A stretch of 64,000 nucleotides of DNA from Clavelina lepadiformis (taxonomy: Eukaryota; Chordata; Ascidiacea; Aplousobranchia; Clavelinidae): assembly GCF_947623445.1 (NCBI RefSeq), contig NC_135243.1, positions 4,218,501-4,282,500 of the forward strand, given 5' to 3'. Below are positions 1 to 18,500 of this stretch, one piece after another (the first letter of the stretch is position 1; each line of letters opens with the position of its first letter). The translations under genes were made by a program, and so were the position numbers. Under the pieces are notes generated by a model that had not been told where the DNA came from, did not search any database, and saw only the letters and a list, made by a program, of their open reading frames with translations.

Positions 1-3000
1 CTTCGTAGGCTATATTTTTGTGTATTACTGGCACTAAACAGCAATCACAACAAATTTTATTGCTGTTAGCATCAAGTACCAATATAGTTACTATTTTAGC
101 AAAATCAACTCACACACCGTCGCTGTGTTATACCATGTTTTATAGAAGTTAACTAAAGCTATAAACGTTATTTTATGATAAAATGCGTTTGCTTAAAAGC
201 AGTAATTGTAGTTAGCCTTACCAAAAAAAGGAAAAATACTTTTAACGTCACGTTATGGTCTCAAATTAGCCAGGATGGCGTGGAATGAATTGCGAATCAT
301 AACACCCGTTATATACACCCGTGTGTTTGTTAGTTATAGCGATTGCTTTGTGCTGTGTAATACGTAACTGTGGTTTGTGTTTCATAACTTTTACGTAATG
401 CAGTCTCGTATTGTTCCTTCGCTGGCCCGGAAAGCAATGATTTTATTTCTTGCACGTTGGTCGTGTGAAGACTGTAAGACATTTAGCATTGTAATGCACT
501 TAGATGCCTCACACACGGTACAAAGAAATGTTGTTTCTATATTTGGTGAATGGTGAAAATTAAATTGCAAGTAGGATTGCTATGTAACAACAAGGTGTTA
601 CGGCGAGATTGGTTGATTCTGATATACTGTAACTTATAATAAAAAGAAACTAGCCGACAAAAGCGTTTTAATCAAAAACATTCAATAAAATCTGAAAAAA
701 GTTATAACAGATGGGTACGTAACAATGTGGTTTTGTGATGTTATACCACCAAAAAAACACTTTACCAAAAAAAATCGTCAGCTGAACTTGCTTGTAACAT
801 CTTCCTGTAAAAGCGCCAGCTGTTGGAAATCCGAATTTGATCAGATGGGAGCAGTTGATATAATGCGTTTATGACTTTATGACTGGAAACCAGCAAATGG
901 AGTATTCGTTCATTCGCTGACCTCTAGCAAAGGAGCTGCGTCATCAGGGCATCTTGCCTTGAGTTACTGCATGCTTGATTGGACATCAGCGTGTGCTATA
1001 GATAGCGATAGATAGTGAAATGACGTGTGGATTGCATTTTTTCGGGGGTTTTATCTTGTGCTTTTTCCCTGTTTTTGCTTTATGCCAGTTTTGGGATTGT
1101 CATTTTCACAGTGCCATATTTACCTGTGCCTTTTATATTTATGTTATTGGAACAGTGCCATTATTGTTGTTTGCTCCTATAGGCCTACAGTAAGTATTTT
1201 GGTAGTAGGCCTATTGCTGCATCGCACAGTTTCAACAATTTGAAACTCTACAACGATCATTGCAAGAACAGATAATTGTTAACCAGTATTAATACAAAGT
1301 TTACTTGAATGCTGCAAACGCCAAAAAGACACTTAATTTTCTTAACATCTTCATGTTTACATAGCCCACTGTTCAAAACATAGAAAATAAAAATTTGAAG
1401 TATCATAATACGTATTGTCGGGTTTGAATATCACTTGAACTATTATTTCGACAGACATCTTATTGAAGATGATCTTTTAAGATTTTTATTAAGAAACTTA
1501 ACACGAAAACAACCAAAACTAACTCGAAAAATTTGAAAAAAGATACCCAACTGTGTCAATCAACGTCTTTAAAAACATCAATACAGTACACCGAAAAAAA
1601 CTAAACATGCCATATGATTAAAAGATGCGCTGGCTAATTAAAAACTGCAAAGATCATTTGAAAAACATGGACAAAGAGAAATTGCTGTTGCGTCCAATAA
1701 AACAATCACTTTAACTATTGCAGTAAGTGTTTAAACAAAACACCTGCAAATCATGTAAGCCTTTTAATCATCCCGTTTAATGTAAATAATTTGATCCAGA
1801 GGTGGGTACGAGGGGTAACAGATTTAATCTTCATATATTTTGCTTCCTGTTTTCCATAAAAAGTTAGCTGAGATTTAAGTGGAAATGTACATCCTTTCAA
1901 ATGGACAGATATAGAGAATGATAGACAATTTTCTTTGAACCTCTCATGTTGAATATAACTAAATCGCTTGCAGTTTGAAAGTCCTCATTTATTAATGAAC
2001 ACGTTTCTTTGCTGTTTACAACGGAGACAGTCAGAAAGTGATCTACCAATAAATGGAATGTTTAAATGAAGTTAAATGACTCTAACCGGTTCCATATCAA
2101 GTGACATTTTATTTAAAATTACTTTTTACATGTCAGTCAAATACCCTTTTTGTGGTTCCCTTGTTGTTAAAAAATAAAGCTGCCACTGAAATGATGTCAT
2201 TTCACATGTTTACGACATGGATGACTGAAGGTAAAGGAAAAACAAGAAGGTTCATGACTTTTTCAGGTCCAGTTCGATGACTTCCGCCAGTTTCTATTGT
2301 AAATAGCCTAGATATAACCCAGACGAGGCTAGGTCGCTAGGGTATGTAGCCCTGTCAGCTAGTTTGGGATTAATTTGGTCACGTAGTAAAGTTTGATTTC
2401 AAAACAGATTACTCAATTTTTATTGGTACAAATTGAAGAAAAACAGCTCATAGCTCAATTCAATTCTCTCAATTTTTTTGTGTCAGTTGTAACCTAGCCT
2501 ATATGCAATGTGACAGTTACAATTTTATGTGCCATTTTTTATCTCAATTCATCTACTAATATTGACTCACAATCACTGTTAAATGTTAATAAAATAAATG
2601 ACAAATTTGATTGATTTTTGTCTTCTTGTACCTAACTGTATCGACCCTGATGTGGTTAAATGGCACTGTGGCAGTTTAGTGTATTTTGAAAGTTCTGATA
2701 TTTTGACCGAAATGGTCTAATTGTGTGGTAGCGTACAGGTAGTCTAATTCATAATAAGTAAAGTCTACTGTGTATAAGCAAACTACTACTCTAACTTTAC
2801 GCTATCCCAGCATTGTGCGCATATTTTGCAAAAATTTTTCAATAAACTTTTGACCCCGTGTTTTCATCATTGATTAAAGTGTGTTGTTCATGTTGTCTGT
2901 CCTTGCATTCAGTTTGCCTCCTACTTACAAATTGGTATTTTGACCTTCGGGACTGGCTTGTGTTCCTGCTTATAGTTATTTCACCCTCCTGTAATAACAT

Positions 3001-3288
3001 GGCCGCACTGGGTTACAAACAGACACTGTGTATCATACTCACGCACACTAAAATCTTTGCAAACTCTGATATGGAAATCAAATCCTCCAAATAGTTGATG
3101 AGTAGCAGCAAAGTTAAAACTATAGATAGGATTGACTGTGTTTTAACATGTGTGTAAGTGTGTGTGTATAATGCAAATATATTTCTGTGTTGGAGAATAA
3201 ATTTAAAATCAGTTGCTAACTTTCCAACGTTTTATGGCATTTGGTGTGCACCAGAACAAAGCTCATTATATGTTTTGTTTTACAATTC
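1..3288. other. Upstream region without a recognised gene
   Basis: AT-rich sequence with only short open frames that resemble no protein family I know. A short TG-rich stretch lies near 3148-3170. Promoter and 5' UTR sequence of the downstream AMPK gene presumably lie in the right-hand part, but no clear TATA box was identified. Confidence 0.5.
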
Positions 3289-3290
3289 AG
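3275..3290 (+). other. Splice-acceptor-like site just before the AMPK alpha start
   Basis: A T-rich run ending in CAG lies 17 bases upstream of the ATG at 3308. It looks like a 3' splice site, either for a 5' UTR intron or for spliced-leader trans-splicing, which is known in tunicates. Only the motif is seen; the RNA event is inferred. Confidence 0.4.
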
Positions 3291-3304
3291 AGTGAAGATA
3301 TTAG

Positions 3305-9060
<5,756 letters not shown>

Positions 9061-10209
9061 GTGATCTTTAGTGCTGGAAACTGATCATGTTTGAGAGTTA
9101 TCTTTGTGTTTGGTTGTTTGTGTTAATAATTTTATGATTTTTATTGCATGTGTAAAATAGGTTTGTTTGTCTCACGAAATGTTTAATTTTGAGAGAGATC
9201 AGTTCAGATCAATTCTTATGCCATTAAATCAACCAATTTCATGTTGCTGTGGTGAAAATAATTGGAATTTATTAAATATGTTCTATTTTGAAAAATGTTT
9301 TGCACTTTCTTTATTCTTTATTTGATTGTTCATTGGTGATGTGGTTTAGATGCCATCATAATATCATATTGACAAAGGGAGTAATGTGGTATGATTTGCC
9401 ATAAAAATTTGTCACCATAACCAAAGTAATTATCCAACTGCCTACGTTAGCAGTAGTTCAAAACCAGACTTTTCCATACTTTAGTATTTGTAAAAGCTCT
9501 AAGGTGTACCTTCACACAGAATGTGGAATTTTTAACGTGTTTTTTCTTTTGTTTTTTTTTTTCGAGCTAGTCACGTCAGCGTTATTTTGCAGTAATCCAT
9601 GTTTCAACTCACACTTTAAAATCGATCAAGTTTAGTAAATTGTGCTGTAGATGGTAATTGTAGTCGACCTTGTTGAAAAAAAATCTAATGTGACGATTTT
9701 GTTGGACGTCAAATGATATTCATATAAACATTCAAGGTGGTTCCCCTAACTGTAAATACTAGAAGTATTAGATTTCCTTGATGCTTAATTTGATTCGGTG
9801 AGTGATTAGTGTGAAGTGAAGTACTTACTACTTTACTTGTGTCGCCCTAATGTTATGTAAACTACACTATTTTGTTAGCAGAAAATTGTTCGGAAAAAAA
9901 AACAGTTTTGTAATTTGAGAAGTAAAACATAGTGAATTATTAAATTACTGTGTTTTATAAATATAGCCGACTGGCATTGTAAAAATGGATTTGTGACATT
10001 ATTTGTGGATTTCTTGAAACTAATTAAGCTACAAATATCGGTGAAGAGTTTGCTTCACTGATATGAAATGCTTGTCACCATAATTTTGTTTTTGTTGGCG
10101 CTTTAATCCATTTCTTATTTTAAACCCTTGAATGGTTTTATACAATACTCTCTGCATTGTACTGCATGCCGCATCTGAAAAAAAAACACGAAAAAAATGG
10201 TTGTGACAG

Positions 10210-10391
10210 TTGATTGTTTTTCCAACTTGGTGACGAATGCGAGTTATATTGGAGCTTCCTGATGATCTTGAGAAGCTTTGGTGCTTTTTCGCATTTTGTA
10301 ATGGGAAATGGTTGTAACACCAACCAAAATGTAACACTTCTTGATTGTTTTTCCAACTTGGTGACGAATGCATCGGAGCTTCCTGATGATC
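10210..10391 (+). repeat. Direct repeat, two copies of about 50-58 bp
   Basis: Two copies share TTGATTGTTTTTCCAACTTG, then GGTGACGAATGC and GAGCTTCCTGATGATC: 10210-10267 and 10341-10391. The first copy has about seven extra bases in the middle. They are separated by about 70 bp of unrelated sequence. Probably a local duplication; no function is visible. Confidence 0.75.
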
Positions 10392-12436
10392 GAAACTTTC
10401 TTGCGTTTTATCCGTTGACACCAGATTCTAGAATAATTACTTATTTCTCATTCAACACTCAGCAAATACGAGTCATAACTTAAACTAAACGCTGAATAAG
10501 TTAAGTAGCTCAGCAATAGAAAAAGCAGAAAGTACTATTAGGCGAAGGGAAGTTATGTATAACTTTAAAAACTAGTGTAGAAGTTAAGGTAGTTTTATGG
10601 CCTCGATTCTACTACCTGTTGATAGCACAGATAGATCGATCACCATTAGCGCCATCACGTGATCAAATACCTGAAGTGGACAGTACGAAAGTCCTTAATT
10701 ACTGTACCGCGTTACTTTTTAAGTACAGATACTTGTACTTGGAAAAAAGTACCGAACTACTCTTTTAAAGAAATATAAGTTGGTCCTGGTTCGGTATTAA
10801 AGTGGTTACATCAAGGTTTTAAAAAGTATGTTTTTGATTAAACTTTATTGATAATTTTAGCGTTTTTTTTAAGTCAACAAATGTCTAATAAAATCGCGAT
10901 GAGTCTGAGTGCTACCACGCAATAACTGTTCCAAATTCACAATGGGACTAGAAGACAGAGCGAACGGAGCGCAGATAGGAAGTCATTGAACATTGGTCCG
11001 ACGCCGTCCATTGGTCTGTTGGCCTGCGGAACCATGACTATGCAATTATACGCATTGTAACTGTAGTTTTACGATGACAATAATTGGCCTAAGATTCATA
11101 AACAAAAACGATTTAATTGAAATCATACAGACGTAGGCTACAAAACGATAACCTGCTGTATTTTGACTTTCCGATATAGGCCTACTCACCGAACAATATG
11201 TGGAATATGTTAGAGCGTAAGCTTGAGAAAACTTTTTTATCTGCAAGGTATAGGTAGGAAGTACTGTATTGTCTGTATAGCAAGAATCGTAAACATAAAT
11301 TTCGCATGATGTAATGATAAACCTGGAATTGTTATGATACATTTGTATTCGATTGTAGTTGGGGTATAAGATCGCAACGCACTCAAAGAAAACAAGAAAA
11401 CGTATTGATTTTGATCAAATTCTGAATTTTTTATTATCCTGTATTAATCACGATCCTAAACTACATGAAATAAAGGCAATTAACTTTAGGTTAGTTTCTT
11501 TCATTCGTCTTTTTCTCTTGTTAATGGAATCAGTTTGTAAAATTATGTTTGTGCAAATATTTGCTAAATCAAAATCTTTGCTTTCAAAAAGATAATTTTT
11601 AGATTAAAAAATGTTTTAAATCCGTATACCATAGCATAGGGTCTATGGCATAGACTACCAATAATAATTTTTATTTTACTTTCAATATTATTTTATTGTT
11701 TTTAGATTTCTATGAATATTCCATTTTTTACGTCAGTCACGTGCATAAGCAGCTTGAAATAATAAAATTTGGGTTTGCGTAACAAGTGACGTGATCGATG
11801 TAACTAGTGACGCTGACTCAATGGAATGTTGAGAATGTTGTCCGATTGCCAAAGTTCTGGATTAAATGGCGGTTTGTAACAATGTAAGCTTTCTTGTCAT
11901 CAAGCCCATGTAATTATAGTGGAAAAGGCTGGTCGCGTGGTTAGGTTACTTTTCTGTTTACCTAAAGGGCGGTGTCTTTCCAACGTTTTTTAGCTTCATG
12001 GTCTAGGTATGTGGCCTAGTATAGATTTAGTGGAAAGTGTGGAACCTGCACGCATAAGATTCATCAGCGTGCAAGTCGAACTTTTTTATCTTCACATCAA
12101 TTTATTTTAAATAATCCAAATAATGGTTGTCTCAATGTTCAATAATGTTTCAAGACAAGTTAAGTTAGTTGGTTTGTAAAATTTTTCCTCACTGCTGCTA
12201 TATACATAGCACACTTTAGGCTTGATAGAACTAGTTTTGTATCCGTCAGTTCAGCGTTACAAATAAGCTTAGCTGAGATTCTGACAACCATCGCCGAGTT
12301 TAAGTTTCTGCACTTCTGTGCTTCTTCTTCTTCTCTCTTCTTTATGATCTTTTTGCTAATTTCATTCTTTCGTAATAACGAGAAAAATATATTATTTATT
12401 TAGGTCATATTTTTTATTAATGTCCAAATACAGCTC

Positions 12437-12465
12437 ATATATATATATATATATGTGTGTGTGTA
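12437..12465. repeat. AT/GT microsatellite
   Basis: A run of AT dinucleotides passing into GT dinucleotides. A simple-sequence repeat just upstream of the CEP89 start. Confidence 0.9.
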
Positions 12466-12521
12466 GCTTTGTTGTTTATTATAATCTTGCAAAAATAACT
12501 TCTTCATAAAAAATCTGAAAG

Positions 12522-15500
12522 ATGTCCTTATTTAAGAAGAAGGATCAATCTCCATACGTAAGTGAAGTTATTCATATGTATGTAAGGATAAGTCTATTTG
12601 AAGTTACCAGGTCTGTTCAAAAAAGATCCAGAATTAAATCACTTGTCGACTGAGCAAAGTGTTTTGTTTGGAGATGACTTCACTCATTTGACGCTTTTGT
12701 CAACATTTTCAATTGAGATGCCGATATATTCTTCACTTTACCGTGCCTCAATGCGTCGAACGAATCACTTTCTACCCAAATGTTACTAGGAATAGAAAAA
12801 CTCGGCTGAGTTAACTCAGAAGGAAAGTGATCAAGCAGCATTGAAAAAAAAATTTTCTACCTGCATAATCATGTTGTTATGCCCAAAAGTTCAATAGTTT
12901 TTGAACACACCTCGTGTATAGAGTCACATGCATTAGTATCTTTACTTTTGCAAATGACTGTATATAAGTGGTGAAAATGTGTTAAAACACAATAAGACCT
13001 TTAATACATATGTATTGTATATGAATTCCTTTAATGACTGTCACTTAAAGCATTTCAAGACACAGAACACAGCTCTGCTGTTGTAAACATTTTTCTGTAA
13101 TGATTTGCGCTTATATTGTGGGTACGGGTGTTATTTGTTTGGTTTGATATGATATCAACATCTGTTTACAATTTGCACTTTAAAATGTATTCAATTTTAT
13201 TGATTTTAAATTTACAGAGACATATTGGCATGGCTTTAGTGCCACCGGTTGCTTTTACAGCCGTGCCAGATAGTCCCCCTCCCACCCCAATCCCACCCAA
13301 AAAGAAAAATAAGAGAAAGGTGGTTATTTCACCCATATTACCAGCGATGATCGGTGCAAACGTGGCAGGTGCTGCTTCTTTGTTTTCTTAATAACTTAAT
13401 TCAAAATATAAAAAAATTTTAAGTTTAGCTAGATCTACACTCTCAGTGCTTGTTTATCAAACTTAGTGTTTTTGTGTTACTCTTGTAGTTTTGAACTTTA
13501 CACGAAATATCTTTTGATATATTTTGGTAATTTTCATTTTACAAACATGTTTTCACAATGATGTGATAATATTTTGTTTAAATTCTTATGTAGATATTCT
13601 CACTTACGGTATCATTTAGTACCACATATTGTAGGCTTATTTCGCCTTGTTTAAAGTGCATATATATATATATATAGTGGGCTTATTGCGATATTTGTGA
13701 TGCTGTCATTGCATTTTTTGTATTGTATATACGGCACACAAATTCAAAGGATATTACTTAAATATTTTTTTTTTAACATAACAGCAAAAGCTATAGCACT
13801 TGCAAAGGCTGGAAATGAGATAGAACACCTTGACGTAAGTATGGAGTCGATACAACGACGGCAGTCAGAGGAAGATTTCATAGAGGAGGTAACATCTACT
13901 GTGAAATTCACATTCATATGCAGTCAGTCTGTGATCGTACATTTATCATATAACCTAAGACTAGTTTATGTGTCTGCAATCTTCATGTGTTATGCCAGCA
14001 ATTAAGAAACAGATCCTCAGAACTGTTTCCCACAAACTTGCCGATCAACAGCTATTTTCAATTCAATTTTATGGTGTTTTTGCTTAGGATGAATTGTATG
14101 CTCGGATCACAACCCATCCCAAGGGTAGAGCTCCTCAAAGCTTGCCTCAGTTGGGCGCTGCTCAAATACACTTAACTTCTGATGAAGAAGGTGTGTATTA
14201 CTTCTGGAATATACATGAAATTTTATGAATACACAACCTGACTATTTACTATCTTCACCACTTTTCGTATGCTCCTTATTGAAAAGTGTGACACACACAT
14301 GCACAAGACTCAGTATTTGGTTATCAACAGACAAGGTAAAGTCAGTTTCTACGATTTGTAATAAATAAACAAAGAATTGGATCTTCTTTTTGATCAATCA
14401 AACTTTTGTCTCTACATGCATGATTTCTCATCGAAAACTGTCTCACTTTCCTATCTCGTGTGTTCCTAATAGTGTCATTATATACTGAACTCACCTTGCA
14501 TACATACACACGGAGTACATATGCTGAAGGTGTGCTATTTTTTAGTTGTTTCATTTCCCAAACACAGCTCATTTTAGTAAATCTGTCTTTGCTTGAGTAT
14601 TGCACTCAATAACCTTCATTATCTTACTTTTGGTTGTAGATGTGATTGGTCCAAGTTCTGCTATTGCTGTAAAAACTGTCCATGCAGCCGAGGTATATGC
14701 AGTCCCAAACAAGGTACATGCATTTATTAATCTTGGTATGATATTGTATCATAATATTTATGACTGAGGAAAGTATTTGCACCACTTAAACTATGTGTTG
14801 TTTCCTCATCATTCAAATGATTTTATAAATATTTTGTAAAGTTCTTAACACAATGCTAAAGACTTTCAATTCAATGGATTATCCACAAAACTTGGTAAAA
14901 TTGGTTTACATAAATCGGAATCAGTTACCTATCTGTTGCAGTTGATTTATCATTGTACTATATTACTTTTAACAGAATCGAACAGGAAGATCAAAAAAAC
15001 GAAAAAAGAACACTACGGCACTGGTCACTGAAGAACCTGTCAAGCTTGCACAAACTGCCCCTGTAAACATTTTTCATTATCAATGTGGTTATTTAAACTT
15101 AATTAGATAATTTTCAATTGACATTTGTTCAACTGTAATTTTTACTAAATATTCCCATCACGTTGTTATACTTGTCTAACCACGGTAGAGTATGTACTGA
15201 TTGCAAAAGGAATTTTTGTTTTTATGACCAGTAACCAAACCAGATAGCCTAATGGTTCGAGCACTGGTTTCATAATAAGTGTGACTCGTGTTTCGTGTTC
15301 AATACCCAGTGGCACCATACTGAGCTTGTAATGATCTTGGGCAAGGCATTAACGGCACTTGCTCTTGTTCAGCGGACTTGGTGGACAGTTCTAAATTTGA
15401 GAAATATGATATAAAAAAACAAAATAAAAGACATATGACAATTTGAAATCACATAAAGGCTAGCTTGGTAGCTGGGGCTTGATCGATGAGGAATCATTGC

Positions 15501-18500
15501 CAGGTTTAAGTTGTCCAAAGACTTTTCTCAGTCCGAGGATAAGGGTTATCATATCATAAAACTTTGTGTGTGTTTGGAGCAACTTGTAATTCTGCCTGAT
15601 TTGTTTCAGAGAGAACTTTTTCCGTCGAATCATTCAACACTTGACCAGCAAAGCAACGTTCCAAGCGAACAAGATCTCTCTCTCCGACAAGATGAACTGG
15701 AGGAGAGAATGAAGCTTAAAGATGAGGAGATGCGAGAGATGATCATGAAGATGATGCAGAATAACTCTCCTGGTAAGAAGTTTTTAAGAAATTATTGAAT
15801 TTTAAATTAACAGCCATTTGTTGCTTGTTGTGCAACTTCTTATAAATGTAATCAACAAAATGTTGCTATGAATTACTTTAGTGGATAATGTAGTTGCTGA
15901 ACTATTCCTGTATGTGCAGAACTTAAGAAACTGTTTGCCAAAGTGAAAAACTTTGTCCATGGCAAAGTTTCGTTCTCTTCTAGCTTATTTTGTCAGTTTT
16001 CACATGTGTGACTGGTAACTGTATTGTATTTTGTATCTGTTAATTGCATGTAAGCATTTTTTGATTGTGTAGTAACGATAGTTAGCATTGCATTTTCATT
16101 CCCTACAGCTTATGGCTAAAAATGAACAGTAGGATGTTGATTTTATTGCGTTTAGACGGCAAATTGCATGAAGAATCCAGTCCTGCCACTTTGAGGTCAA
16201 TACATGCCAAAAAAGCTACATTACCGCAGGAGAATTCTTACCAGCACGAAGATAAAGACCTCATCAGAGATATTGCTGCCATGCTTAAGGAGCAGAGTAA
16301 GCTTGTTTATTCAACCATACACCAAGACGCCAACATTTTCATTTCAGATTGTGCTTTGTGCGCTTGATGAAACGTAGTTTGCTGAGGAGAGTTAAATAAA
16401 TTTAGAAGTTAAATAAGAAATAATAATATAGTTTGGCACTCTTCAGGTTAATTTTACAACACAAATTTGTGTCGAAAAATATGAAGTGAATATTATAGCT
16501 ATAACACAAGGCAAGGTTTTAAGACATCATTGCCTCGTATCAATAAACCACCAGGTGTGGATATTGAAATCATTTGAATACATGTGAAAGTGCATGTTTA
16601 GTAGACCTTGAGTACGTCAGACTGTTTAACTACATCATTATCTGCCAGGTATGTCTGGAGCTGAAGGTGTTGTCTTAAACCAACAAATACAAGAAATGGT
16701 CGATGAAAATGAAACCCTAAAGGATGCTGTCCAAAGATTGAATGTTGAATTAAGTCGTTACCAGGCAAAATATGGCACTAATCCTGATTCATTAGAAGGT
16801 GTGAAAGGGTTGCCTACTCATGGACCAAAACAGAAGTGGCTGGTATGTGGTGTGATTTTGTGTGGTAATTCTGTATAATAATAAGCATTATTCTATTTGG
16901 TGTTTTTATGGTGTGTTTTATCGTTCGCTACTCAACAAAGCCCAAAATGTTGGAAATGAATAATGCTCATTATTATTACATGATGATGTAAAGATAGTAT
17001 TTGATATATAAAAATAAAGTGAAAGCAATTAAGGAAGACACAATGCAAACTATAGTACAAAGCACAAAAGAATCATGCATTACAAATATGTTAAGAAAAT
17101 TATTAATGTTTATTGCATTCATGAAACTCGTCTTTTTCATATATATGTAAATATTTATACAAGTACGTAGTGATTTATAACTAGTAAGCTAATAATGAAA
17201 GCTTTACGAAGCAACTAAACAGTACAAAAGTAACTAACAATAAATTTCTTAATCAACATTAATGTTGTGTTTAATAGACTGACGCGAAATACCTTTCCCC
17301 TCTTTTTCTGAGCTACGATCAACAACTTGAAACAAAAGATGAAATTATCGCAAGTCATGTACACAAGTTTTCAGAACTGGGGAAACAAGTATGGTGAAAT
17401 GTTATTTAAACATTATTTTTAGTTTACTTGAATACTTACTCAAGAAAATGGCAGACATAATATAGCTTATCACAACTAAATAACACTTACACTAACTTTT
17501 GTGGATTTGGTGGCCATGCTATCCTACCATCTTATAGCACAATTGTTTTATTGCCATCTTACATGTTTTAAGCCCTTGGACTTTGTCACTTTTTCCTGCT
17601 TGTTAACTGTTTTCGAGCATGTGTTTTATTGTGCTATAGCTACAACGGTTAGCATCGTAACTTTCGCTCCGCACGGTTTATGGCGACAAATAAAACAATA
17701 CAACACAATAGAGAATGGATTACAATTACATGTCATTTGGTATTTTTGCTCTATAATGAATATGCAAAAGAATTTGCTATAATAGAGTTTAAAGATGTTC
17801 CTGTTTAGCGAATAGTCTTTTTAGATGGAAGGAATATTGCAAGAAAATGAAATTCTAAGAGCTGCCACTAAGGACCGAAGAGCACAACCATTTATCACTC
17901 AGGAAAAATGGTGATTTATGTTGTTCAATTAAACTCTAAAGTGCCTGATGTAGATTTGGTTTCGCAACGAAGCTGTAACTAGTGATTTTGTTAAACTAGA
18001 ATAATCCAATTATATTAAACAATAGAACGACTGAAGTTTAGATTTTTCTGTTGACTTTTCTGCATTTTGTTTGACCAGGAACAACTTAAAGGAGCAAAAC
18101 AGTTTGATGGTTGAAGAAATCCAGGTACAGCTGGAACAGCTTCAGTTAATGGAAAGAAAGTTGAAGGAAATGCATTCAGACCATATCAATGAAGGTGATT
18201 TACTCAAGCTGGTATTAATAAATTAAAAACAAATTTATGCCATTTTCTTATTTACCTTGTTTGTAAATTATTGAATTATGAACAAAACTTCATCAAAATG
18301 TTTATATTTTTATCTTGTAAGCTGTTAATTAACATTTTTTATTTTGATCACAGTATCCAAACTAACAAAGCGCTTGGCGATCACTGACGCTGATTATCAA
18401 GAAGCGGAAAAATCTCGCCAACAGCTGAAGGAAGGTTTCAGTAGCATGATGGAAAAGTTTGAGAAGCTGCAAATTGAGAGCAGCGCCAGAATACCCGCCA

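Larger units (their letters stand above)
9061..12521. other. Intergenic region between AMPK alpha and CEP89
   Basis: No gene recognised. A possible poly(A) signal ATTAAA for the AMPK gene lies at 9223-9228. The stretch also holds a short direct repeat at 10210-10391. Around 10705-10770 there is a GTAC-rich stretch of the kind found in some hAT element ends, but I could not define an element. Open frames here run over both strands of the repeat and resemble nothing known. Confidence 0.5.

Noticed and set aside
1025-1243. 72-codon hydrophobic frame near the left edge
   Set aside because: Low-complexity T-rich sequence gives hydrophobic codons by chance, and there is no support for splicing or homology.
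10029-10421. Overlapping frames on both strands downstream of AMPK
   Set aside because: They arise from the direct repeat and show no protein-like conservation.
15243-15320. tRNA gene
   Set aside because: A and B boxes are present but no complete cloverleaf can be drawn. The same head plus body recurs at 36530, so it is a SINE.
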